DNA of 64,000 nucleotides, taken from Lacinutrix himadriensis. GTDB taxonomy: Bacteria > Bacteroidota > Bacteroidia > Flavobacteriales > Flavobacteriaceae. The notes below the pieces were generated by a model. It ran no database searches. It had not been told where the DNA came from and saw nothing but the letters and a program-made list of their open reading frames with translations. The DNA lies in NCBI RefSeq assembly GCF_001418105.1, contig NZ_LIQI01000017.1, positions 1 to 64,000 of the forward strand, written 5' to 3'. Position numbers and translations under genes: made by a program. Shown in pieces: positions 53,289-62,281 of this stretch (its first letter is position 1; the number at the start of each line of letters is the position of its first letter).

Positions 53289-54659
53289 TTATCCGTTAGT
53301 CCAATCTATTTTTCTAGATACAAACATGACGGTTGCAAGTATGATGAATAAACCAATGCTACCAACTAATAGTGCGTAGTTTTCTAACTGAATGATTACG
53401 TAAATAAAGGTGTATAATGCGGTTAGTGATAAACCGATAAATAATGGGAATTTAAAGGTTTTTAGGATGGATTTAGAGTAGAGCGTGATGAGCGCAATTA
53501 CCGAGATTCCTGCGATGAGATAGGCTTTTAAAAAGTTACTGTGTTCGGATATGGAAACGAGTAAGGTGTAAAACATGGTGAGTGCAATACCGATCATTAA
53601 ATATTGAAATGGGTGAATATTTATTTTGCTCATGGTTTGGATGAGGAAGAATATAAGGAAGGTTAAACCGATTACTAGGAAACCGTATTTTGCCGAGCGT
53701 TCGGATTTTTGATACTCGTCTACCATGACCATAAATTTGGTCCCAAAAGCAAAAGAGTTGAGGTTTGGTATTTTGTTGAGGTGTTGTTGCGAGAATGCTC
53801 GGTTGATATGTAGGATTTTCCAGTCGGCTTGAAAACCGTCTTTGGTGATGGTTTTGGTTTCGTCGTTTGGTAAATAGTTTCCAATAAAACTTGGGTCTGC
53901 CCAATTAGAAGTCATGCTCATGGTGGTTGTTTTACCAATTGGAATTAACTCTATTTGCTGACTACCATTAAAGGACATGGTGATACTAAAATTGGTGTTT
54001 TCGGTTTTGGTAATATCCTCTTCTTTTAGAAAACCAGATTCTAAAATATCTAAATGGTTATTGCTATTTGTATCGTTAAAATTGGTTTGAAACGTATAGG
54101 TGTTGCTGTTTAGTTTTAAAAGCATTTCACTTTTAATTCCTTTTAGGTTCGAGGTTTTAATGATTACCGTTGCTTTGTCCCAAATGATGTCTTCTTTTTT
54201 TATTCCTTTAGCGGAAAGATCTGTAGGAATGTAGTTTCCTGAAAAGTCCATATTGGTTGAAAATACAGCAGATTCAAAGTTGCCTCTGTTTAGCGTTTTA
54301 GATGCTACAGTTGTTTTGGTATCCAGTTTTTCTGGAAAAATATACGCGTAATTGGTATGCGTTTGGGTTTCTTTAAAATAGGTTTTTGTCTTTTCGTTAT
54401 AGGTTTTGGTTTCGCTATAGGTTTTGTAAGGCACTTTTAAAATGGGTCCGTATACTAAAACATGATTTCCCCATTTCTGGTTTATTTCACTTACTACATC
54501 TTGTTGCCTGAAGGAGCGTTCCTTTATTAAACTTTCTATAAAAGATAAAGGCACTAATAATACTAAGGTTAAAAAGCCAATCATTAGCATTCTAGCTGTA
54601 ATGGATGTTTTTATCCAGTTGCCAAATTTGTTTGTGTGTTGTTTTTGTATTTCTTCCAT
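53289..54659 (-). CDS. creD: cell envelope integrity inner membrane protein CreD
   Basis: A 456-residue membrane protein with one N-terminal helix (about 22-44), a large periplasmic domain (about 50-325) and several C-terminal helices. ITARMLMIGFLTLVLLVPLSFIE and HVLVYGPILKVPYK are CreD hallmarks, as is INPFQYLMIGIALTMFYTLLVSISEH. In Escherichia coli it belongs to the CreBC regulon and its biochemical role is unclear. A perfect 19-nt operator-like palindrome lies 20 nt upstream of the start. Confidence 0.9.
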   Translation of the reverse strand: MEEIQKQHTNKFGNWIKTSITARMLMIGFLTLVLLVPLSFIESLIKERSFRQQDVVSEINQKWGNHVLVYGPILKVPYKTYSETKTYNEKTKTYFKETQTHTNYAYIFPEKLDTKTTVASKTLNRGNFESAVFSTNMDFSGNYIPTDLSAKGIKKEDIIWDKATVIIKTSNLKGIKSEMLLKLNSNTYTFQTNFNDTNSNNHLDILESGFLKEEDITKTENTNFSITMSFNGSQQIELIPIGKTTTMSMTSNWADPSFIGNYLPNDETKTITKDGFQADWKILHINRAFSQQHLNKIPNLNSFAFGTKFMVMVDEYQKSERSAKYGFLVIGLTFLIFFLIQTMSKINIHPFQYLMIGIALTMFYTLLVSISEHSNFLKAYLIAGISVIALITLYSKSILKTFKFPLFIGLSLTALYTFIYVIIQLENYALLVGSIGLFIILATVMFVSRKIDWTNG

Positions 54660-54678
54660 GATAATTGAGTTTATAAAG

Positions 54679-54697
54679 TACTTTGAATTTCAAAGTA
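54679..54697. promoter_or_regulatory. operator-like palindrome upstream of creD
   Basis: TACTTTGAA-T-TTCAAAGTA is a perfect 9+1+9 palindrome located between creD and the HTH gene. A near-copy at 56466-56484 precedes the first gene of the same cluster. Confidence 0.7.
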
Positions 54698-54751
54698 AAA
54701 GATTCAAAAAAAAAGCCTGTGCTTTTTTATTATCCCCTAAAAGGAGGGAAA

Positions 54752-55045
54752 CTATTGTTTATTAATTATTTTTTCTAGGGCTTCAATATGTTTTTTAAAT
54801 GCTGCTCTACCAAGTTTTGTGGTTGCATAACGTGTGTTGGGTTTTCGGCCAATAAACTGTTTTTCTACGGTAATGTATTCTGCTGTTTCTAACGCTTTGG
54901 TATGACTTGCTAAGTTACCATCTGTAACTTCTAGCAACTCTTTTAAGGTTTTAAAATCGGCATACTCATTTACCATTAAAATAGACATGATGCCTAATCT
55001 AATGCGATGATCGAATGCTTTATTTATGTTTGTTATTATGCTCAT
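54752..55045 (-). CDS. winged-helix transcriptional regulator
   Basis: A 97-residue DNA-binding protein. The winged-helix core FDHRIRLGIMSILMVNEYADF, then LEVTDGNLASHTKALE and EYITVEKQFIGRKPNTRYATT covers nearly its full length. It is the small HTH family found beside creD in many Bacteroidota. Probable ligand of the two palindromes at 54679 and 56466. Confidence 0.85.
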   Translation of the reverse strand: MSIITNINKAFDHRIRLGIMSILMVNEYADFKTLKELLEVTDGNLASHTKALETAEYITVEKQFIGRKPNTRYATTKLGRAAFKKHIEALEKIINKQ

Positions 55046-55047
55046 AC

Positions 55048-55073
55048 ATTTCCTGTGTTGGCAGGAATCTTTT
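55048..55073 (+). repeat. short palindromic repeat
   Basis: TTCCTG (55050-55055), TGTTGG loop, CAGGAA (55062-55067), followed by TCTTTT. It lies in the 31 nt gap between the 151-residue gene and the regulator gene. Confidence 0.75.
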
Positions 55074-55076
55074 TAT

Positions 55077-55532
55077 TTAATTTTGGTGTTGCAGTACTTT
55101 GGTTACTTTTCCATTTTCAAAATAGATGTCTAATACGTCTGGATCTATATTAAAAAGTCCAGGAACAAATCCAATGCCATAGGCAATGTGATTTTGGTTG
55201 TAGGAGTAAAAATCTTTTCCTAATAATTCCGTTATTTCTTCTTTCGTTTTTCCGATTAATATTTTGCTTTCCATGATATCTTCAGACATTTTATATCTTT
55301 CCTCAATATTTGTTTCCCATTCTTGTTTATCAAAATCATTTGAAGGATAATACGAAACCGAAAATATCCATAAATAAATTAATCCGAAATAAATTATAGG
55401 ACTCAAAAATATAGCTGGAATTATGGCTATTAATTTTCTGTTTTTCTCGTTTCCTAGATGTAGCTTTTTTAAAACATACTTCGATAAAAAGTAGGATGGA
55501 ATTGCTAGAATAAGAATTATTAGAATACTCAT
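55077..55532 (-). CDS. uncharacterised membrane protein with BamE-like C-terminal region
   Basis: A 151-residue protein with two membrane segments (about 1-18 and 35-58). The end KTKEEITELLGKDFYSY, then LDIYFENGKVTKVLQ, resembles the fold of SmpA/BamE small lipoproteins, but no lipobox is present. Function unknown. Directly follows the EF-hand-like gene (0 nt). Confidence 0.7.
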   Translation of the reverse strand: MSILIILILAIPSYFLSKYVLKKLHLGNEKNRKLIAIIPAIFLSPIIYFGLIYLWIFSVSYYPSNDFDKQEWETNIEERYKMSEDIMESKILIGKTKEEITELLGKDFYSYNQNHIAYGIGFVPGLFNIDPDVLDIYFENGKVTKVLQHQN

Positions 55533-55853
55533 CTACTGATAATTAATTTCATTATCATCAATAGTTTTCATCTTATTAAAAAGAATAGCCATTGCAAAAC
55601 AAATAAAACCAATTAGTATAGAAACTGGTATTAATATAATAATTCCTTGGTTTGTTGTTTTTCGTTTCGCCATTTGGCTGAGGTATAATTCTGCTTGTAT
55701 AGAATTTTCATAATCATCAATAGTACCATTTTTGTCTATATCAAAACGTTCAAACTGCTGACTGAATTTTTGATTGGAATAGTACGTGTACGTTACTCCA
55801 AGTAGATAAACTAGTATCGTTGCTATGAACCCAATTTTTATTGCTTTACTCAT
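55533..55853 (-). CDS. small membrane protein with one EF-hand-like loop
   Basis: A 106-residue protein with helices at about 8-23 and 72-95. DIDKNGTIDDYE fits the EF-hand loop pattern (Asp38, Asp40, Asn42, Gly43, Glu49), suggesting a calcium-sensing exported loop. Its ATG overlaps the upstream gene by four bases (ATGA). Confidence 0.72.
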   Translation of the reverse strand: MSKAIKIGFIATILVYLLGVTYTYYSNQKFSQQFERFDIDKNGTIDDYENSIQAELYLSQMAKRKTTNQGIIILIPVSILIGFICFAMAILFNKMKTIDDNEINYQ

Positions 55854-56458
55854 TTTTTATCGTATTTAATATACATGATGGTTCCGTAAATAATGTGTAA
55901 GACACCAAAACCAAGAACCCAAAGGATAAAACCGTATCCAGGTAATAGTGCGCAAATTAAGCCTAAAATAATTTCTATGAAACCTAAATATCTAATATCT
56001 CCAATACTGTATTTAGATGCGTTGACTAAAGCAAGACCATAAAATATTAGCATTAACGCTCCTGCTTGTCCGTATTTTTGTTGTGCTAAAATGATTAGTA
56101 TATAAATACCCCCAGTAACAAGCGGTATTAAAAAATTAAGAATAAGACGTCTAGAAGTGCCATCCCAAACTTTTTCGTTGTTCTTTTTTGCTTTTCTGGT
56201 GGTTAAAAATATTGCTGTTGTAATACTAAAAAAAGCAACTAAAGCTAAAATCAACACACACGTTTTAAAAACCCAACCATCTACAAGTAATGTACCATAA
56301 CTATGATTGGTAACCAACCAAAAAGCTACAGCTGCACCAATAAGTGCATAGACTCCTGCTAATATTCCAGATAAACCACTTAATGAAATAAAACGGGAGG
56401 ATTTATTCATTAGGTTTTTAATCTCACTGATGTCTTTTAAATAATCTTTGGCTTCCAT
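55850..56458 (-). CDS. multi-pass membrane protein
   Basis: A 202-residue protein with about five or six hydrophobic helices after a charged N-terminus (EAKDYLKDISEIKNLMNKSSRF). No family name is certain. It is the first gene in the cluster that ends with the HTH regulator and creD. An operator-like palindrome is 8 nt upstream of its start. Confidence 0.75.
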   Translation of the reverse strand: MEAKDYLKDISEIKNLMNKSSRFISLSGLSGILAGVYALIGAAVAFWLVTNHSYGTLLVDGWVFKTCVLILALVAFFSITTAIFLTTRKAKKNNEKVWDGTSRRLILNFLIPLVTGGIYILIILAQQKYGQAGALMLIFYGLALVNASKYSIGDIRYLGFIEIILGLICALLPGYGFILWVLGFGVLHIIYGTIMYIKYDKK

Positions 56459-56465
56459 ATAAAAG

Positions 56466-56484
56466 TACTTTGAATTACAAAGTA
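56466..56484. promoter_or_regulatory. second operator-like palindrome
   Basis: TACTTTGAA-T-TACAAAGTA matches the creD-upstream palindrome except at one base. It sits 8-26 nt upstream of the 202-residue gene start, overlapping the region where the -7 box is expected. Confidence 0.65.
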
Positions 56485-56527
56485 AATAAAATTAAAGGAA
56501 TCTACCAACATAATTTTTTGTTAAGAT

Positions 56528-57541
56528 TTATAAATTGTTGTTTTGAGTTTCTATTTTAAAACCAATAACTGCTTCTCCATTATTAAATATGGTAAGACTT
56601 TTAGCGTTTTTGTTTTTAACTTTTAATGTCACCAAATACCCACTTATTTTATTCTTTTTAACGACTATTTTTTTTGCTCTAAAGTCATTATCCATTAGTG
56701 CGTGCAAATTGGTTTTTTGGGGTATGGTGTCAAAATGTAAAGTGATAGTCTTTGTGTTTTTAGTGATATAAAGTATGCCACTATGTTGCTTGGCTATTTT
56801 TAGATTCGAATTAAAATAAGCAGAATATAATATAGGAGTAGCAAAGAATTCTTCAAGATTGATGGTGTTTTCTATTAATTGCCATTGCTTTTTCGCAGGA
56901 AAATGATCGTTTATTAATTCTTTTGGAGAAGTCAAGAAATAGAAATCATTAAAGCTTTTAATAAATTTTTTGGTTAGCATGTCTTGATATCCTGCAGACC
57001 AGGTAACATCAATAAGTTCCCATTTGTTATTTATTTTTACAGAATTCCATGCGTGATCTTTAATTACTCTATCTATACCAATATCATTAATACTAGATTT
57101 CGTTAAACCATAAATTATTTGAGATTCTATATGTAGTTTGTTGCATAACGTTTTATATAAAATCGAGTACCCATAACAGTTCGCCTCTTTGGAATTAAAA
57201 ACGTATTTTATTATATCGGCCTCTTTTTTTTGTCGGGCTCTATTTTTTTGATATTCTGAAAAGTAAATGTTATGTGTTTTATTGATGTATATACTATTGT
57301 AATCATCATTGTATTTTACATTTAACGCAATCCAAGTGAAAATAGCTCTAGCTTTTTCGATGTCGGTTTTAAAATCATTAGAAATTCTAATGGTTAAAGT
57401 TTTTGCATCTCTGAAAGTAGGATAGCTCGCTACTTTTTTATCTATAGAGTTATACTCATATATATTAGAGTTATACTCATATATATTAGAGTGACACGCT
57501 AGAGAAATTAGGAAAAAAAATGTAGATATTAGTAGTTTCAT
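56528..57541 (-). CDS. exported transglutaminase-like domain protein
   Basis: A 337-residue protein. The signal peptide ends near LACHSN. The domain has the catalytic Cys in EANCYGYSILYKTLC (about 137-140), the His in KDHAWNSVKI and the Asp in LIDVTWSAG. A 21-bp tandem duplication just after the signal peptide adds an extra SNIYEYN. The family often acts as a protease or in cell-wall processing; its target is unknown. A short C-terminal beta-like region of 110 residues follows. Confidence 0.83.
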   Translation of the reverse strand: MKLLISTFFFLISLACHSNIYEYNSNIYEYNSIDKKVASYPTFRDAKTLTIRISNDFKTDIEKARAIFTWIALNVKYNDDYNSIYINKTHNIYFSEYQKNRARQKKEADIIKYVFNSKEANCYGYSILYKTLCNKLHIESQIIYGLTKSSINDIGIDRVIKDHAWNSVKINNKWELIDVTWSAGYQDMLTKKFIKSFNDFYFLTSPKELINDHFPAKKQWQLIENTINLEEFFATPILYSAYFNSNLKIAKQHSGILYITKNTKTITLHFDTIPQKTNLHALMDNDFRAKKIVVKKNKISGYLVTLKVKNKNAKSLTIFNNGEAVIGFKIETQNNNL

Positions 57542-57567
57542 AATTACAATTTACATAAAATAAAACT

Positions 57568-57936
57568 ATGAATCCAGCAGAGCAATATATAATCAATCAA
57601 CCAGAACCATATCGTTCTATCTTAATGCATTTGCAAGTAGTTATAGAACATACCTTACCTGAAGCAGCATTGAAATATAAGTGGCGCATTCCGTGTTATT
57701 ATATAAATAGCAAACCTATTTGTTATTTAAATGCAAGCCATAAAAAGGAGTTTGTAGATGTTGGTTTTTGGCATGCTGCTCATTTGCCTAAAAAATACGA
57801 AGCACACTTGGTTAGTGAAAACCGCAAATTAGTAAAGTCCTTACGATATAAAACCTTGGAAGAAATTGAGGGTGCTGTTTTTATAGAAATACTTCAAGAG
57901 GTCTATAAAAATAAAGACAAAAGCTTTTATAAATAG
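57568..57936 (+). CDS. DUF1801 domain protein
   Basis: A 122-residue cytoplasmic protein. The pattern YRSILMHLQVVIEHTLPEAALKYKWRIPCYYINSKPICYLN, then FVDVGFWHAAHLPK and KSLRYKTLEEI matches the DUF1801 (iron-sulfur-scaffold-like) fold. Function is unknown. It is divergent from the transglutaminase-like gene. Confidence 0.82.
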   Translation: MNPAEQYIINQPEPYRSILMHLQVVIEHTLPEAALKYKWRIPCYYINSKPICYLNASHKKEFVDVGFWHAAHLPKKYEAHLVSENRKLVKSLRYKTLEEIEGAVFIEILQEVYKNKDKSFYK

Positions 57937-57974
57937 ATAGTAAAAGAAAAGCAACTCTTTCTTTAAAATTCATT

Positions 57975-57997
57975 CTCCTCCTTGAAAGAAGGAGGAG
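57975..57997 (+). terminator. terminator of the DUF1801 gene
   Basis: A 9-bp GC-rich hairpin CTCCTCCTT with AAGGAGGAG, 38 nt after the stop. The T-tract is weak. Confidence 0.6.
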
Positions 57998-58043
57998 CGT
58001 TGTTTCTTTATTTTGGAAACTTTTAAACGGAAATGTTTAATAA

Positions 58044-58910
58044 TTAAATTCTAAACCTTCCTCCAACAGAAATAACACGTTGTAAGTACCAAAAGTGTTG
58101 TGATGCTTTTTCATTAGTATTGCTAGTTGTTCTAATGTCTGGCATATTAATAAAACCACCTCTTAAATCGGTTTCAATAAAAAAGTATTTAAAGAAAGTA
58201 AGGTTTAATCCTACGTTTAATGAAACACCATAACCGGCAAGATGAAACTCATCATATCTATCTTTTTGTAAAAGTGTCGTGTTTGTTTTTGGGTATAAAA
58301 CTCCTGCTCCAAAACCTTCGGTTATATTTATTTGAAAAGTATCGGTGTTATTGATTTTTAAAAGGGATGAGATATCATCAAATCTATTTAATTCTAAATA
58401 CACATAGTTTAATCCGTTAGTGTGTTCGAATTTTAAGAAATCTTTGGAAACAAAGTATTCGTCACCAGTAAATTCTTGATTGTAAATACTGCCTTCTTCC
58501 TCTTCTGGAAGGTCTATATAACCACTCACGTTTTTGAATTTATTTCTTTTCATTACATATTTCATGTGGTCTACACCAAATGCAACATTGTATTTGTCGG
58601 AAATAAAATAACCAACCTTTACGTTGGTTTGTGGTATGGTCATCCTTGTCGGATTTATATAATCGACATGCCAACCTTTTGGTTTGTCTTTTGCAGAAGC
58701 ATCATGAATAGTGAAATCATAACCATCACCTTGAAATCTAATATCCGATTTAGAAAAGGTTTCTCTGTTTCCTCCCCAGCTTATAAAGAACTTTCCTTTA
58801 TTGTTAGCGGTATATTTTTCTGGAGCAATAACATCTTCTTGTGCAATTGTAGTAGTTGAAAGTAATATAAGACTGAATAGTGCTAAATATTTTAGCGTTG
58901 CATTTTTCAT
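58044..58910 (-). CDS. outer-membrane beta-barrel protein
   Basis: A 288-residue protein with a signal peptide ending in TIAQ. Alternating aromatic strands such as YNVAFGVDHMKYVMKRNK and VYLELNRFDDISS suggest a barrel, ending with the RVISVGGRFRI signature (aromatic/hydrophobic C-terminal residue). The cargo is unknown. It lies 20 nt after kdsA on the same strand. Confidence 0.75.
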   Translation of the reverse strand: MKNATLKYLALFSLILLSTTTIAQEDVIAPEKYTANNKGKFFISWGGNRETFSKSDIRFQGDGYDFTIHDASAKDKPKGWHVDYINPTRMTIPQTNVKVGYFISDKYNVAFGVDHMKYVMKRNKFKNVSGYIDLPEEEEGSIYNQEFTGDEYFVSKDFLKFEHTNGLNYVYLELNRFDDISSLLKINNTDTFQINITEGFGAGVLYPKTNTTLLQKDRYDEFHLAGYGVSLNVGLNLTFFKYFFIETDLRGGFINMPDIRTTSNTNEKASQHFWYLQRVISVGGRFRI

Positions 58911-58930
58911 TAAAAAGAAATTTGGGGTAA

Positions 58931-59749
58931 TTATAATGCGTTTATGGTTTTTCTAATAGCTACCAAGTTGGTAAGCAATTTTTCTAAATTATCGAGATGT
59001 AACATATTTGCACCATCGCTTTTTGCGTTAGCAGGATCAAAATGTGTTTCAATAAATAAACCATCTACATTGTTTACTATTCCAGCGCGTGCAATAGTTT
59101 CTATCATATCTGGTCTTCCTCCGGTAACACCAACGCTTTGGTTGGGTTGTTGTAAAGAGTGTGTAACATCTAAAACGGTAGGAGCGTATTGACGCATGGT
59201 TGGTATGCCTCTAAAATCTACAATCATATCTTGGTAGCCAAACATAGTTCCTCTGTCTGTTATCCAAGCTTTATCGCTTCCGGAGTCTTTTACTTTTTGC
59301 ACCGCATGTTTCATGGCTTCCGGACTCATAAATTGTCCTTTTTTTAAGTTTACCACTTTACCTGTCTTTGCAGCAGCAACCACTAGATCGGTTTGTCGGA
59401 CTAAAAATGCAGGTATTTGTAAAACATCTACATATTTTGCAGCAAGAGCAGCATCGCTCACTTCGTGAATATCTGTTACTGTAGGTACATCGAATTTTTC
59501 AGAAACTTTCTTTAAAATTTCTAATGCTTTTTCGTCTCCAATACCTGTGAAACTATCAATTCTACTTCTGTTTGCTTTTTTAAAACTTCCTTTAAATATG
59601 TAAGGTATTTCTAATTTATTGGTTATTTCTAATACTTTTTCTGCAATACGAAATGCCATTTCTTCACTCTCAATAGCACATGGTCCTGCTAAAAGGAAAA
59701 AATTGTTAGAATTGGTATGTTTTATCTTTGGAATATCTTGAAGATTCAT
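58931..59749 (-). CDS. kdsA: 3-deoxy-8-phosphooctulonate synthase
   Basis: A 272-residue TIM-barrel enzyme that makes KDO-8-phosphate for lipopolysaccharide. FLLAGPCAIESEEMA starts the barrel. FKGSFKKANRSRIDSFTG, LQIPAFLVRQTDLV, TDRGTMFGYQ and DVTHSLQQPN are the family motifs. A TATCTTTG promoter box lies 20 nt upstream. Confidence 0.95.
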   Translation of the reverse strand: MNLQDIPKIKHTNSNNFFLLAGPCAIESEEMAFRIAEKVLEITNKLEIPYIFKGSFKKANRSRIDSFTGIGDEKALEILKKVSEKFDVPTVTDIHEVSDAALAAKYVDVLQIPAFLVRQTDLVVAAAKTGKVVNLKKGQFMSPEAMKHAVQKVKDSGSDKAWITDRGTMFGYQDMIVDFRGIPTMRQYAPTVLDVTHSLQQPNQSVGVTGGRPDMIETIARAGIVNNVDGLFIETHFDPANAKSDGANMLHLDNLEKLLTNLVAIRKTINAL

Positions 59750-59768
59750 CTACTTAAAATTTAAGCGA

Positions 59769-59776
59769 CAAAGATA
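59769..59776 (-). promoter_or_regulatory. candidate -7 element of the kdsA promoter
   Basis: TATCTTTG on the minus strand matches TAnnTTTG and would start transcription about 10 nt before kdsA. Confidence 0.45.
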
Positions 59777-59782
59777 ATCAAA

Positions 59783-60142
59783 TTAAAAACTCTTTTTCAT
59801 ACTATTTCTCATAATCCATAATGCCATGATAAAGTTAGCGGCTACAAACAATCCGCTATAAACGGCAACCTGTTTTGTAACGTTTGAAAAATTAACAATC
59901 TGAAGAGATTCAGAAATATAGGCAATTATCATATAAGAAGATAAACACACAAAAGTGATACCTAAACCAAAATTTAATCTGTTGTTAGGTTTTATTATTT
60001 GCCATATAAATGGAATGCCAAACAATAATATAGGGTAGGCAGAAACACCTTCTATTTTGTTAATGTCTGTAAACCAATACGCTATTATAGTTAGGAAATA
60101 TAAATATGGGACAAATTTGGAGTACTTTGTAATTAGGTTCAT
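59783..60142 (-). CDS. small four-helix membrane protein
   Basis: A 119-residue protein with four hydrophobic helices (about 10-27, 36-52, 58-77 and 92-110). It has no recognised family. It is upstream of kdsA on the same strand with a 33 nt gap. Confidence 0.6.
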   Translation of the reverse strand: MNLITKYSKFVPYLYFLTIIAYWFTDINKIEGVSAYPILLFGIPFIWQIIKPNNRLNFGLGITFVCLSSYMIIAYISESLQIVNFSNVTKQVAVYSGLFVAANFIMALWIMRNSMKKSF

Positions 60143-60456
60143 AATGCTATTTTTTTCAGTTAGGGAAAAATTAAAATTTTGTTTTAATTACTTTAGGGGG
60201 TAATTAAATATTAGAACGAAAAATAGGAATAAAAATTACATTGTTTTGCTATTATAACAAATAATTAACTAAAAAAAGAGGTTATGTTAATTTATGGTTT
60301 GTTAAAGTGTTAAAATCATAAAAACGGACTTTTTTACAGTGCTATTTATAAGCGGTTGAGCGTCAGTATATTTTATAGAAATTATAAATACTTAATAAGA
60401 TGCATATTATCACAAGAATTTAATGTACCTTTGCACGCTTAAAATAAGGCACTATT
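60143..60456. other. divergent promoter region before typA
   Basis: 314 nt of AT-rich sequence between the small membrane gene (leftward) and typA (rightward). No ORF is supportable. TACCTTTG at 60426-60433 is the typA -7 box. Confidence 0.5.
60426..60433 (+). promoter_or_regulatory. -7 element of the typA promoter
   Basis: TACCTTTG matches TAnnTTTG, 24 nt before the start codon. A -33 TTG is not clear. Confidence 0.5.
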
Positions 60457-62256
60457 ATGGCTAATATTAAAAATATCGCAATTATTGCACACGTAGATCA
60501 TGGTAAAACTACATTAGTAGATAAGATCATGTACCATTGTCAACTATTTAGAGAAAACCAGAATACTGGGGACTTAATTCTAGATAACAACGATTTAGAA
60601 CGTGAAAGAGGAATTACAATTACTTCTAAAAACGTATCTGTAGTTTACAAAGACACAAAAATTAATATCATTGATACTCCTGGTCACGCCGATTTTGGTG
60701 GAGAAGTAGAGCGTGTATTAAATATGGCTGATGGTGTTGTACTATTAGTAGATGCTTTTGAAGGTCCTATGCCTCAAACACGTTTTGTATTACAGAAAGC
60801 GATTGATTTAGGATTAAAACCTTGTGTGGTTATTAATAAAGTAGATAAAGAAAACTGTACTCCTGATGAAGTACATGAAAAAGTTTTCGATCTAATGTTC
60901 GAATTAGGAGCTGAAGAATGGCAGTTGGATTTTCCAACCGTTTATGGTTCTGCTAAGAACAACTGGATGAGTGACGATTGGAAAAATGAAACAGACAATG
61001 TAGAACCATTATTAGATATGGTTATAGAGCATGTTCCTACTCCTAAATTTGAAGAAGGTACTACTCAAATGTTAATTACATCTTTAGATTTCTCTTCTTT
61101 TACAGGTCGTATCGCGATTGGTAGATTACAAAGAGGTACTCTTGTAGAAGGACAACAAGTTTCTCTAGTGAAAGCAGATGGAACAGTTACAAAGACAAGA
61201 ATTAAAGAATTATTTATTTTTGAAGGTCTTGGACGTAAGAAAGTAGAAAGCGTTCAAACTGGAGATATTTGTGCTCTTGTTGGTGTTGAAGGATTTGAAA
61301 TTGGTGATACCATTGCAGATATCGAAAACCCTGAAGGTTTAAAATCTATTGCAATAGATGAACCTACAATGAGTATGTTATTTACTATTAACGATTCTCC
61401 TTTCTTTGGTAAAGATGGAAAATATGTAACATCTCGTCATATTAAAGATCGTTTAGAAAAAGAATTAGAAAAAAACTTAGCACTTAAACTTGGTGAAACC
61501 GGTAGTGCAGATAAATTTATGGTTTTTGGTCGTGGTGTATTACACTTGTCGGTTTTAATCGAAACGATGCGTCGTGAAGGTTATGAATTACAAATTGGAC
61601 AACCACAAGTAATCATTAAAGAAATTGATGGTGTTAAATGTGAACCAATTGAAGAATTAACCATTGACCTTCCAGAAACAGTATCTGGTAAAGCGGTAGA
61701 GTTTGTAACGAAGCGTAAAGGTGAGTTATTAAGTATGGTCGCTAAAGGTGAACGAATGATTTGTGAGTTTATGATTCCTTCTCGTGGTATTATTGGTTTA
61801 CGTAACCAATTACTAACAGCAACTGCTGGAGAGGCTATTATGGCACACCGTTTTAAAGAATACCAACCATTAAAAGGTGATATTCCTGGACGTATTTCTG
61901 GATCTTTAATTTCTATGGAAAACGGAACAGCGATTCCTTACTCTATTGATAAATTACAAGATAGAGGTAAGTTCTTTATTGAGCCAGGAGAAAGTGTTTA
62001 TGAAGGTCAAGTAATTGGTGAGAACTCTCGTCAAGATGATATGGCTGTAAATATTACTAAAGCTAAAAAGCAAAGTAATGTACGTAGTTCTGGAGCAGAT
62101 GATAAAGCTAAAATTGTACCTGCAATTAAATTCTCTTTAGAAGAAGCTTTAGAATACATCCAAAAAGATGAGTATGTGGAAGTAACGCCAAACCACTTAC
62201 GTTTACGTAAAATTTGGTTATCGGAAACAGATAGAAAAAGAAACAAGATCGCTTAA
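60457..62256 (+). CDS. typA: translational GTPase TypA/BipA
   Basis: A 599-residue elongation-factor-like GTPase that binds ribosomes and affects growth at low temperature and stress. G1 motif AHVDHGKT is at residues 11-18, RGITI near 48, DTPGHADF near 73-80, NKVD near 128. Domain II/III and the BipA C-terminal domain (GKFFIEPGESVYEGQVIGENSRQDD and LVSSxK-like SNVRSSG) follow. Full length. Confidence 0.96.
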   Translation: MANIKNIAIIAHVDHGKTTLVDKIMYHCQLFRENQNTGDLILDNNDLERERGITITSKNVSVVYKDTKINIIDTPGHADFGGEVERVLNMADGVVLLVDAFEGPMPQTRFVLQKAIDLGLKPCVVINKVDKENCTPDEVHEKVFDLMFELGAEEWQLDFPTVYGSAKNNWMSDDWKNETDNVEPLLDMVIEHVPTPKFEEGTTQMLITSLDFSSFTGRIAIGRLQRGTLVEGQQVSLVKADGTVTKTRIKELFIFEGLGRKKVESVQTGDICALVGVEGFEIGDTIADIENPEGLKSIAIDEPTMSMLFTINDSPFFGKDGKYVTSRHIKDRLEKELEKNLALKLGETGSADKFMVFGRGVLHLSVLIETMRREGYELQIGQPQVIIKEIDGVKCEPIEELTIDLPETVSGKAVEFVTKRKGELLSMVAKGERMICEFMIPSRGIIGLRNQLLTATAGEAIMAHRFKEYQPLKGDIPGRISGSLISMENGTAIPYSIDKLQDRGKFFIEPGESVYEGQVIGENSRQDDMAVNITKAKKQSNVRSSGADDKAKIVPAIKFSLEEALEYIQKDEYVEVTPNHLRLRKIWLSETDRKRNKIA

Positions 62257-62281
62257 GTAAGAACTTAAGTATCCAATTATA

